Positions 1 through 12,700 of a stretch of 64,000 bases of DNA are shown in pieces (positions within the stretch are counted from its first letter, which is position 1; every line of letters starts with the position of its first letter). Origin of the DNA: Chara braunii (taxonomy: Eukaryota > Streptophyta > Charophyceae > Charales > Characeae). Both the position numbers and the translations under genes were made by a program. A model generated the notes under the pieces. That model was given only the letters and a program-made list of their open reading frames with translations. It was not told where the DNA came from and ran no database searches. The stretch spans positions 1,910,123-1,974,122 of the forward strand of contig BFEA01000175.1 in the NCBI GenBank assembly GCA_003427395.1, written 5' to 3'.

Positions 1-247
1 AACTGGTCGTCGGGCGCACATTCGTGCGCCGCACGGGTCCGGTCCGGTGGTCTGCCGCACGTGCGGAACCGCCCGGACGGCGTCCGCTTGCAAGTACGGA
101 ATACATGCATTGCATTCAAATAGAAAACGACATATACGTTGTATTCATTTACAACGCATATGCGTTATGTTCAGGGGACGATGGTAGCGGTCGTCGACCA
201 AGGAGTCGATGCAAGAAATTGATCGCCGTTCCCTATGCATATCCAAA

Positions 248-415
248 ACAGCATATACACAGGGCCTCGCTGCACTACTCTTGAAATTCACAGAATATAT
301 GCATAACAGCATATACACAGGGCCTCGCTGCACTACTCTTGAAATTCACAGAATATATGCATAACAGCATATACACAGGGCCTCGCTGCACTACTCTTAA
401 AATTCACAAAAGACA
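248..415. repeat. Three-copy 58-bp tandem repeat
   Basis: Copies start at 248, 306 and 364, each beginning ACAGCATATACACAGGGCCT and ending in AAATTCACA. The first two are nearly identical and the third is slightly diverged. The unit core recurs inverted at 466-499 and, more distantly, in the 45.5-46.7 kb modules. Confidence 0.9.
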
Positions 416-499
416 AAATTCATGGCGGCCTATCTTTCCATCTTCTAGCAGAAGATTCACCCTCGTTTTGCACATTTCGAGAGTAGTGCAGTGAGGCCC
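378..499. repeat. Foldback: inverted repeat with ~33-bp arms
   Basis: The arm at 378-412 (GGGCCTCGCTGCACTACTCT...) is the reverse complement, with a few mismatches, of 466-499. The centre contains a second short palindrome around TCTTCTAGCAGAAGA. The third copy of the 58-bp tandem repeat forms the left arm. Confidence 0.75.
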
Positions 500-692
500 A
501 CAGTGCTGTTTCTATTTTTTTTTCATACCAGAAACACAATTTCTGCCGCACAAATCAATTTCTATGATGAAAAAAAGGTGGCGTTTGGGAAAGAACAGCC
601 TGTCAGGTCACAGCTCACATTAACTTACATATCAACAAGAAGCAACTTCTGTACACAGAAAGCCACAACACTGCTTATGAGTACGGAATTAC

Positions 693-746
693 CTCGAGTT
701 TCTCTTCCTCGGCCTTCTTGTCCTCATCATACATCTTCTTCTCACC
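693..746 (-). CDS. CRT: Calreticulin exon 11: start of acidic C-domain
   Basis: This 18-codon phase 0 exon reads [18 protein letters not shown], charged and Lys/Glu-rich as expected for the low-affinity Ca2+-binding tail. The acceptor is atgcag and the donor is GTAATT. No downstream exon or stop is recognisable in 1-692, so the gene runs off the window. Confidence 0.85.
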
Positions 747-3700
747 CTGCATACCAACCAACAAACAAATCACACGCACTCAGATGTCATTTATGGAAAA
801 AGATTGCACATTACCTTGCAGTGATTGCAAGCAACAATGATTCTCTATCTCCTCAATTGACAGAGGACAACTCACAGCACAGCAACCAAGCAGCAATCGC
901 GCGCCCAAGATGCACCACCTTACTCCTCTAGAACACGCCCTAAGCTTAAAAAGAACTACAGCATTTCTTGAAACTCCGGTTTAAGCCACTAGTACCTTCG
1001 CCACTTCAGAAACAAGGGAAAACGCCTGTTCCCGAAGAATTCGGAGGCCGGGCCCAACGACAGCTGCCATTGATAATCAGCAGCCGTCAATTCATTTCAA
1101 CCTCCTAAAAGGTCGGAGGCCCGCTCTTTTCCTGAACGACAAAGGTACTAACTAATGGTTTAACTCAACATCCCCTCCTTTCTAGACCCTGATTTCAAAT
1201 CCGATTTAACTCGACATCCCCTCCTTTCTTGAACCACGATTTCAAAACCCTGATTTGAAATCTGATTCAACTCAACATACCCTCCCATGATTTAAACTCT
1301 CATTTAACTCAACATCCCCTCCTTTCTAGACCCTGACTTCAAATCTGAATCAACTCGACATACCCTCCCTCCCGAATCCTGACTTGAAGACGCACGCCTG
1401 AATACAGACCTGCTTCACAAAGGCAAGACAGATGAAGATTGCCCCCTTGGAGTGGAACAAAGATTCTAACTTCTATCCACCATAGAATGCAAATAATTTA
1501 CAAGTAGACCTTCCCCGCTGGAGTTGCCCTGGAATCCGAAGTTCTGGGTTCCATTGACAGCAGCTTCAACATTTCCCAGTGGAATGAAACAACATATATA
1601 GCTCCTCCACTTAGACATCGTACAGTACTTACATCCTTGTTCTTGCCCCACGTATCCTCAGCAAACTTCTTGGCGTAGTCGGCATCATCAGTGACGAGAA
1701 TATTGTCAAAGATAGTGCCTGATTTCACCTGCAAACAATATGATCACACAAGGCCCAAACTAGAGTCAAGATGTGCTTTGTTATTATTACGTTGTTACGT
1801 CATGTTCCAGTCTAGGCTACCAGCCGGGCTGCCCGGGTGACCTTGTTTGCCCAGGCGGCCCGGTCGTGCAAGGGCCAAAGTAGGTCCAAGCAAATTAAAA
1901 AAAATATATATATAGCTTAAAAAAACTTCAAAAAAGACTACGTTATGCAGAAAAATAGCGTGCACAACTTTTGCCTCAGGAGTCACATCAAAACTTTTTA
2001 CCAAATAAAAAATAAAAACTTAGGTTGATTTTTTTTTCGACTTTTTTTTTTTGGCCCGGTCGGGCAAGTAGTCCCGCGCCATTCCAGTAACCAAGGTTCC
2101 AGTGCAAATGAGAACAATTGACATCAACAGTTGATCGCTTCAAAACCAATGTCCAACAAGTCAAACAAACAAGCATGTACTTCAACATCCCCAAAGCATA
2201 AACCCAGCGCCCTTTCCTCTAAGCAAAGGAGAAACTACCCCAGGTCTCATACATGCAGCAGCCTCCAGCAACCTGAAGAACTTAATTTCTGTGCCTTCGA
2301 CCTGTAATCGTAAATTGCCCTGACATGAGCAACATTATGACACAGCCTCAAGCATGCAAAACAAGGCATTGCTGAACCTACGAGCGAAATTTCAATTCAC
2401 AAAGCGAGAGAAATACTGAGTCTCACCTGCCAGAGCTCTATGCCGACATACTTCAATGGCGGGAGCACGTAAACCTCACTGTCGTTGACAAAGTCTGCAG
2501 ATAGTCCACACAGAGATTGAACAGTTCATTAGAGAACAATTTCACTGCCTCCCAGATGATACACAATGACAAACACAGCCATCTTTCCAGAAACTTTTCT
2601 TGTAAGTGCCACTATCTTATTGCTACTTATCTATGGAGTGATTTTGAGCACTTCAAAAGGAGATGAGATTATCCACCATAAGTGCGTAATGTGCGATGGT
2701 TGGGTTTACCAAGTGTTTTGATGACAATTCTATTGCCGATCAATAATCATTTAACCACTGCTAATCTGCCTTATAATAATCTAATCATTAGATAATTTAA
2801 CCTATTCCTGTCAAGTGTTTCTATTGTCAGGTACTGCCAGCACCATTTTGATGTGTTTCGATTATTTCAAACAAGAAACCACTATTTTGTAGTCCAAAAC
2901 ACAACACCCAGTCACTATCAAATATACTCGCACTTGACACAGACATAATCACCAGCCTATATTTGGGGAAGGAAGGCCGTTAGTGCCCCTTACCCTCATC
3001 AATAAATCCCCCTGTCGATGGACCACTGAGATAGCAGAGACGCCAGTTTACACAAGCCTTGCACCAGAAACGGCATAACAACTCACCAATTGCTTGTTCC
3101 CTTCAATACACGACAAGATTCTTTATCATACATACACACAACAATACATCCCAGAAGATTCAATTTATCATACATACACACAACAAGACTAGATGTCGAA
3201 ATTAACCCGTCCACATACTCACCAGGGTTCTCGATCAAAGGCGCCGACCATTTGCCCTTGTAAGCAGGATTCTTGATCCTCTGCACACCACGGAGAACAT
3301 CCCATCAGACACGGTTCTTTCAGCATCATTCAATGATTTACTGCAACTCCCAACACGCCTCTAGCAAATAAGAGGACAAAATCCCATTCCTTGCTCTTTC
3401 CCAACACACTTCAAACAAATCAGATGAGCGACAAAATCTCATTCCTTTCCTTCGTTAATTAACCCAAACCACTTCATTCCAATTTTATTTACTACTGCAG
3501 CCCCTCCAAAGCCAACATCCCATGCGTTAATTACTCCAACTTCAGGCATGTCAATTGAGACGAAATCTGCCACTGTCAGGACCCTCCAGGTCAAACAATT
3601 AAGCAACCCATGCCATATCCTCCATTTTCCCTTCGACAAACAGTTCCCTTACAATTTGTTCCTGTTAAGGATGTTACGTACAGAACAGACATCAGCATTT

Positions 3701-6700
3701 CATAATTACTAGAGTCCCCCAACCAACGATTGATTGGCTGTCAAAGACTTCTTCAAAGCACAACATCTGGACTCATTTGCCTTTTCCCGTTAATAACCGG
3801 TGCACAGTACAATCCTAACCCAGACCCGCTGCAGACTGACATATCAAGGCTTACGCCTTTGCAATGTAGACTGACATATCCAGGCTTACGCCTTTGCGAT
3901 GTAAACTGACATTGATAGACTCTTCTTCAAAGCACAACATCTGGACTCATTTGCCTTCTCCCGTTAATAACCGGTGCACAGTACAATCCTAACCCACTCC
4001 CACTGCAGACTGACATATCAAGGCTTACGCCCTCGCAATGTAGACTGACATATCCAGGCTTACGCCGTTGCGATGTAGACTGACATATCAAGGCTTACGC
4101 CTTTACAAAAGGAACATCAAAATCGTGATAACCAAGTACCCACCTTGGGAGTCCACTCGCCCTTGTAGTCGGGATTCGGGATTCTAGGAGCCTCCCACTC
4201 TCCATCCTCGCTCTCATCCCAGTCCTCCGGCTGAAGCATAGACAACCGCACCACATTTCATCACCAAAACAAATGCAAAGCAACAGTCAATCATCAACTA
4301 ATGGTGCATGCAATGCATCCAGGACAGAAGACTGTGCAAATAAAAAGGAAAAAAGAAAAAAACATTTCTCAAATTCTCGTATCATTTTCATTAATCCTCT
4401 TTTCGAGTGCCATCGACAGATAGTTCTTTGAGAAACTGAAAGACGGAACGACAACCAACCCATGTGGCTTTACTGACACCCTGATACAATTGGATATAAT
4501 TATACTACAATAATGAACTGGGTTATGCGTTAGAATCCTGACAGACACAGATAGATACATGCAACAGGGTCACAGAGGATATGCCTCTTTGAAAAATGGA
4601 AAGGGCATATGACAAACGTTTCAGCATAACAAGTTTCACAGTTCTCAGCTTCCAATTGCTCCCACATCTCATCACAGTGCACTGTACAAGTCCGTTTCTC
4701 GCCTCTCCCACATCTCATCACAGTGCACTGTACAAGTCCGTTTCTCACCTTCATCGTTCAAAATCATCAACAGGCCATTTTTTTTTCCTGAAAGCTTAAG
4801 AAGAGACCGATATTTCAGCATTTCAGACTTCAAGAGGGGAAAAAACAAAACATCGATGAATTTAGATCAGTACCTTCGTTGCCTCTGGATCCACAATCTC
4901 CTTCGGAATGTCATCCCATCCCTGCAGAGAAAAAAAGAAGCAAGCGTCAGCATCTGTGATAGTTAGCACGTACGGTTCCTTCACGACACTTTTCTCGAGC
5001 TCCCTACATAGAAAAGAAGCAAGCACCAACACCATTCTCTCGACTTCCACCTCCACTTCAACCATCTCAACATTATCAGTCACTCAAATCCTGCCGATGC
5101 CTCTGCCATGCAAACGAAGCAACAGGAAAAAAAGAGAGTGCAGCAAGAAGTGCATGGCACCCGTAGGTTGCACAGCAGAGCTGCTCTTAAACCCCACCAT
5201 TCCTTGGCCCAGCTCTCGGCCCTGCTCTTAAACGTTTCTACTTGGAAGAATTTGGGCTCTCCTTGTATCGGTACCCCTACGGCCCAGCAACAAGGCCGGG
5301 CCAGTTTCAGGCCATCGGCCTGACCCTGGTCCGGTACCAAACCGTTCCTGTACCTGGACCTAGGCCGGTATATCACTTAGGCCTAGGCCCAGGTCGGGGG
5401 AGGTTGGTTCATTCATTCTTTGGATTGTTCGTGCATTCGGTCGGACTGGACATTCACTCAGCTGCTGCTTCTCGTGTGTCCATCTCCTCTCCTCTCTCTC
5501 TCTCTCACACCATCTCCGCACGTACCCTCCTGCATGTGCGTCACACTCCTGAAGTGGCCCGTACGTTTCCTCAAACCGTGGCTTGTTAACTGGCACGACT
5601 TTAAGAAGTGTACTGGTCGTTTAAACGATTATACTAATACATCTATATTCCTGAAACCCGCAGCCAGGCAAGGCAAGGCATCTGTCAACCTCCTGACCTC
5701 TTCAACGATCTGATTGACGCCTCCTCAATGTGCATCCACAACAACTGCCGTAGACTTTCTTAGTATAGGATACTGCGGGAGCAGTCAATTTGTGCCAAGG
5801 GAATTTGTGGCCAAGTTAAGTCCGTAATTTCAAAAAAAAAGTCGTTTCCTTCCATTTCCATTCCAATTAGCTTTCAAATTCCAGTAGATTGTGGCAGCAG
5901 CCACTTTGCGCCAAGGTAAGCCGGTCACTTCGAAGAACAAGTCATTTCCTTCCATCTTTCCCACGCCGGCTGGCCGAACCTGACCTTTTGAATTGCAAAC
6001 CAGAATATACGACTCCCTAGCAAACGTCCAATGTGAACGCACTGCCGCGTTGTATGTATAACCAAAACAAAGAAATGAAAACAACTATTCATCGAGGCGG
6101 AAGGCAGGTTCTGATGTAGTGACACTGGACCCCATTTCCAGCCATAGTAAGAGTCGTTTTGGTGAACCAAAGACAACAACCAAAAAACGACTCGAGGACA
6201 GATCATGTCGATCACTCGAAAAGTTATCGGCAAAAAAAAAAAAAAAAAAAAAAAAATTGCAGGACCACGTGACAGGAACAGGAATGGACATAATGAAGAC
6301 CGTAATGCGAAAAAGCTCTGCAAGCTAACATCAGCAGGGACATATTTAATTTACTTATTATGTCACATGCAATACGTTGATTACAAATACACGTCGTGCA
6401 TGATGACAACTCCACATGCCATGCTATAAGACTTCCATACACAATGCTAATTGAAATGAGCAACAGTGAAATTCCAGTCGTAGTCTCAGATAGATAATCA
6501 CCTCTGCATGAAAGATATCAGAATCACCTCTTCGTGAATGAATTTGCACCTAACGCTTCCTATGGTGTAATTCAGATGTCTAGACGTGCAAATAGATTCT
6601 CAGTTAATTACACTCCCCTCGCGACCCGATCGCCAGTCTCACTATGGATGATCTTCCCAAGCGGGTTCTACAACTCATCGCCTTTCTCCATGATTGGTTT

Positions 6701-9700
6701 CTTCCTTCAACATTCTTCTTTCTAACCCTCAAAAAAAAAAAAAAAAAAAAAAAGGAAATACAGACTTTGCAAACGGGTTTTCCGTTCCTTACCTCAGGCT
6801 TCTTATCTTCGGGATCGTCCATGTACTCTTCATCCACCCAGTCCTCTGGCTGCAGCACAACGGCATTTCAACAGGGAAACATGATTAGACACTCCTTTTA
6901 CTCATCATCAGAGTCATCAAGCCACTAACACATTGCGATATGGCAGAACCTCCAGGTGCGACCGGTAATCTAAACCACACTCAGCGCTATATATATAGAT
7001 CGATCTTCACAGACCTCAGCCACTCAACGACGTTACAGACTCCTTAACACCGACTCCGACATTATGAAAATAGACCCATAATAAACAAACGAAACCGAAA
7101 CTTTTACCCTCAGTCCCCTTCATTACCCCCTTCTTCCTGCTCAAAAAGCACAGCATAGATAATCGGGGGCCTATTTTTACAAAACATTCCCGTGCTTTGC
7201 TTCATATAAGTCGTTTTCCGACTTCCACATCGATCTTGAGGGGATGAAGTAATAATAATATATGATCCCTCTTCCACCTCCATTACTATAGGGATAAGAC
7301 TGAGCGGAGACATTGCTACTGAGCGGAGACATTGCCACCTCTTAGATAGCTGATCGCTATTATTTTGTTCACTTCCGCGAAATTGTATGTGGGGCAACAG
7401 GGAGGCACTCATGATGTTTGAGAATGCTCTATCGATGGAGTTTTGGTTTCTATCCTGGGGTCGTTGACGTCCTTGTTATCCGCAAAAGACACAATAAGCG
7501 AGAGAAAATAAGCAAACCGCACTACCAAATGTTTTAAAATGCCAGCTGAGACAGCAACAAGCCCACTTGCAAGCAAAGATAACAGTGATTTCAACCCTCC
7601 AGTCCAAGGAGAGGATGGATGTATAGATGGATGGAATGTATAGATAAGCATACAATTCCATTTACCCGACACATACTGTCCGAAGGGGTCAACAAGACAT
7701 CATCGACTTCGTCGATATATGTATTCACATGCCGTCCCCTCCTACAACAGAGGGGAAATACGTCAGGATGACATGAGCATATAACCCCCTCNCCCCCCCC
7801 CCCCCCCCNCTCTCTCCCTCAATAAGTAAATGATCTAACCTTTTTTTTTCAAGTACCCAGGTTTCAACCGCCATATAGACACGAACAGGAACCGGATACA
7901 TATACATAAATAATCGTACATAATCAAAGTGCCAAGCCTCCAGCGCTTACCTTCTTAGCGGACGGGTCCTTGATCTTGGATGGCGGCAGGAAGTCCCAGT
8001 CATCATACAAGCTGCCGGAAGACTTCTCCACATTGTCAATCAGGATGCTGTATGTGTTATCTGGTCGAATGATGAAAGTATAGACATGTGTCAACTGATC
8101 GGTCTCGCACTTCACGTCCTTTTTGATCAGGTGATTCTTCCCCTTATAGGTGATAATAGCGTGGACCCTTTTCGTCGACGAGCCGCAGATGTCTGGCCCG
8201 AACATGATGCTGCACGTCAATCACACCAAGTCAAAACGCCCCTTTTCAGTAACCAAATACGTAAGCTGCTAACCTACCGTCCCACCCACAGACACTCACA
8301 AGCCTATCTTTTTCAACCTGCACGCAGGCAGGCATCTCAAGCTGCACGCAGGCAGACATCAGCTTGGCAGGCATCTCAAGCAAGCTGCACACGCAGGCAG
8401 GCATCTCAAGCAAGCTGCACGCAGGCAGGCATCTCAAGCACGCTGCACGCAGGCAGAATCACCCACGTCGTAGCGGCGGCCGCGAACAATTTACCATTCA
8501 CGAAGAGACTGACGGAGGCATTACTACCCTCCCTGGGTCTCTCACAAAACCTCTATACCCTGTCCCACCTGCGTGAGGGAATAATTCCGCCGCGACAGAT
8601 TTCTGCATCTGGATCTGATCTCGCCATAACAACATGTCTTCCACTCCAGCCCTTATGTATCAACGAAATAAGTCACAAAATACAATAAAATCGAGAAATA
8701 AAATAAAATCGAGAAGAACTGCACGACGACAAAATTCTAAATTCCAAATACGTAACAATCAGCAGGAAACCGCCGAAGTGGTAATGAAATTGAACCTCAA
8801 AAAATATTTAACTGGCGCGTGGTTTAGTTGGAACTTTGGTTTGGAATCGATATCTCAAAAAAAAAAAAAAAACACCCACCCACCTGTATGGCGTATCGCC
8901 TCCGAAGCTAGCCATATCACCCCCATCGGGAAGGAGCTTAACGTAACCACCCCCGCAGTCAATATCCTGCTCATGCTTTACCGAGAACTGAAGAACAAGT
9001 GTCTTCCCCTTATTGCTAAATTCGGGGAAACCGGCCGAAATCGCGAAAAACCGAGCGTCCGGCGTAGTCTGGATACCTGTTATTACCACCACAGAAAGAA
9101 ACAAACACGTTATTTGCACGATCATCAGCAATCAGCCGCCGTAGAGGTAAAGGTCCTCGTCATATCACACATCAGCATATTTATTATATTACTTGTTGGG
9201 TATCTAGCTTTGACGTTCGTGGCCGCAATTTCGGCTGTTTTTTTTCCAAGAAAGAAACAAACACCATTGCACACTCGTTAGCAATCAGCCGCCGTAGAGG
9301 TAAAGGTCCTCATCATATCACGCAGCATATACCAAACACGTTATTTGCACGATCATCAGCAATCAGCCGCCGTAGAGGTAAAGGTCCTCATCATATCACA
9401 CAACAGCATAATATTAGTCCGTTGGGCATCTAGCTTTGACGTTCGTCGCCACGATTTCGGCGGTGTTCTTTTTCCGAGGAAGCAACAAACACCATCGCAC
9501 ACTCATCAGCAATCAGCCGCCGTAGAGATAACGGCCCTCAATCATGTCACGCAGCATGTTTACTACTCCTTATAAAGCATTTAACCTTAATTTCGGCGCT
9601 TCTTGACCGGAAATCGCCGCCAGGGCTCGGGTTCCTCCCACAAGTAGGACACGACGATTTCGGTTCACAAGTCGCCGAAATTGCGGCCAGGAACGTTGAA

Positions 9701-12700
9701 GTCAAATGCCCAAAGGGGTCATACTCAAATACCAACGCTCTCACTCTCAAATGATACTTTCTCTATACCGATGACAATCACGCTGGATCGTGTTCATGAC
9801 ACACTGCCTTCCTTCAATACTAAATCTTGAAACGCATTCTTAAACCACCAGTACTTGGCCCAGCTATTGGCCGTAGGGAAAACTAGAGTAGAAACGTTTC
9901 TACTGGGATGAATTTGGGCGCTCCTATAGTGGCCCGTACATTTCCTAAAATCCTGGCTTGTTAACGTGCACGACTTGAGGAAGTACTGGTGGTTTAAGGT
10001 GGACGAATGCAACGATAGCGCCCGATCCCTGCATTTTTTCCTTTTGTTTTCTTTGTTGTGGAAAGCACGGAATTTTTTTCTTTGTTATAAAACAAACAAA
10101 GGACAGGCAAGAGGCCGGGCACCTCACACAATTCGATCCTTACATTTCGGCCATGGGGTTTCCGTTCTTCGTTTTCACATCTTGAATGTGTTTCTACCTT
10201 ATTCACCTTTCCACACTTCTCCTTTCGAGAGAACAGCAGGGCAACGACGAGGACAAAGAGTCAAGTGCCACCTCTCCGCGCACTCTACCCAACTGACGAT
10301 CCACAATTGCATAGAGCGCGCGGAGAGGTGGCACTTGACTCTTTGTCCTCCGCCCGATCCCTATATTGTTAATACCCTCGACTCTTTGCAACAGAGAACG
10401 AAAACCCCATTCCAAACTGTAAGGACCGAATTATGCGAGGCCCAGGCCCCCGGCCTCTTTCCTTTGTTTTTTTGTAACAACTAAATTTTAATGCTTCGGT
10501 CAGGCGATTCGTCAACGGTTGCCCAAAGGATAGGATATCTTCACCCTGTGCTTGTCGTTCTTCACCCTCCATGGGCTAAGACGACCAAAGATACAAAAAG
10601 GACCTGATACTACTCGTCTTTCTTCACCCTCCATGGGCTAAGACGACAAAAGATACAAAAAGGACCTGATACCGACCAAGATTTCACGCCTCCGTTTTGT
10701 GGTTCACAGCACCAAGCTGCAATACACCTCTTCCTCCGTTCCGATTTCTACAATGTGTATCCGATACCGGACGACTACTTAACCCTAGAACATGAGAGCA
10801 CGCGTCCCCACTCATTTAACGCACCGTAGAGCTTGACATTACCGTCTTCCGCCTAACATACACCAATGTTGTCACAAATGCATACACGCTAAGCTTTGTG
10901 GTCCTATACAGTCATGATGATGACCGTGATTTGCATTAGGCGGTAGACGGTATTCGATGCAACGGCTTTGTTTCGATTCCCGCAGCGCGAACCTACTGTA
11001 AGACGACGACGCAACCCTACCGTCTTCCCCCGAATACCATGTCAGTTGATCCACTTCCCCTCCCCTCCCCCCCCCTCGTTACCGGGCGCTGCATGCATGC
11101 TCATCTTTCCAAACCCTAAAACAGGGCAACCCTGACGGCCAATACCCTCGACTTAGAACCAGGGCTCTATTCAGTGACTTCCGTGCAAATACAGATGTAC
11201 GATACAATGATCGGCCGCTGCGTTCGACAAAAGCACAGAGGATTGCTTCGATCGGTAGATATAGTACTTACGGGGACGTGATGATTGCTTAGCGGGACGG
11301 GGAAGCCATTGCCAATCCTGTACATTATAGTATCTACAGTCCAGAAGCCGAAGCCCAGAGACTCGTTAACAGGCATGTATTGTGCACAGTCCGTGGGCTA
11401 GTAGCACTCAAGAAGAGGACATCATCACCGGATCCTCGCGGTCGATCACACGAGTTTTAGCGCCTCAATGTCACCGCCCAGCGGGCGAACAAGAGTAACT
11501 GCCAGCACAACGCCACCGCCAATGGAACCACCTACCCCGGCGGGGCTTTCTGTTCTCTCGATCTCACATTAGGAACTCCTGCCTCCACGCAACTCCCCCT
11601 GGTACTTTCCCAACTCGCACTGCGAAGTCCTACAACTCGCCGGGGTTGGCGGTCCCATTGGCGGTCCCATTGGCGTGGAAGCAGGAATTGCTAATGCGAG
11701 TTGTAAGACAGAAAGCACTGCGAAGTCCTACAGCTCGCCGTCTTCAGCCCTCACACGCTGCGCGCTGGACGAGGACCTTTACCTCAACAGGCAAATTTGC
11801 AGCTGCTTTCCACGCTTACGCTATAATCATTGCTTCCCGCTAGAACGCAGCAATCTTTGCTTCTGCACTCCTCCGACCACAGTCGAGTTCCTCAGCGAAG
11901 CACACCCGACGCGAGAATTCCTACACGCCAATCGAGACTACCGTCTTCACCCAATAGAACGCCCGGTCATTGTATGTGTTATTTGGTGGAACTTTCAGTC
12001 TAGATGCAGTGATATTGACCGGGGCGTTCTATTCGGGTGAAGACGGTAGCACGATAGGTCCACTGAACTGACAGCAACAGTCGAACTCGTCTGAGAAAGA
12101 CCAAATGGATGAGAAGTCAACACAACGGGAACACTGTGAGCGCAGAGAAGGAGCGCAGGAGAAGCAGCTGAGGGGAGGGGAAAAGAATGAGAGGCGAAGC
12201 GATCCGAGCATCGAGCGCACCGCGAAGAAGAGAATGCCATGGAGATAACAGGTGGAACAGGATCGGAGAGCGGGTTCAAGGTGCAGGGACCAGAACCACA
12301 GAGAACACGCGGCGAGACGAATGTCAACAAGCGCCGTGAGAAGGGAATACATGAGACGGACACTAAAGGCATACTGGAAGAGGAGACAAGTAGCACAACA
12401 GGGTAGACGCCGTGACAGAGGGAGGAACAACAGCACGCAAGGGGCAACAACACCAGGGGGCCAGGGGAAGGAACTTAAGAATTATAAGGCACGGGAGAAC
12501 AGAAGATAATGGACGGCAACGACAGTAAACAAGGAACGGAAAACCAGGAAAGAGGGGCAGGACAACGAAACCAGGCGGGACAACAGGAGCCCCGGCGTGC
12601 GGAACAGAAGCGGAGATGGTCCAGAACAATCAAACAGTGGTGGGAGAACGCGGGCAAGGGCCTGGCAAGGAGACAACGCGCGGACGAGCGGCAGCAAGCC

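Noticed and set aside
1-692. Final calreticulin exon with K/HDEL
   Set aside because: No acidic frame ending in a retention signal plus stop was found on the minus strand, so the exon must lie outside the window.
9495-9535. Third hammerhead (CTGATGA on the minus strand)
   Set aside because: CTGATGAG is present by chance in the CAATCAGCC repeat, but no GAAA or pairing stems follow.
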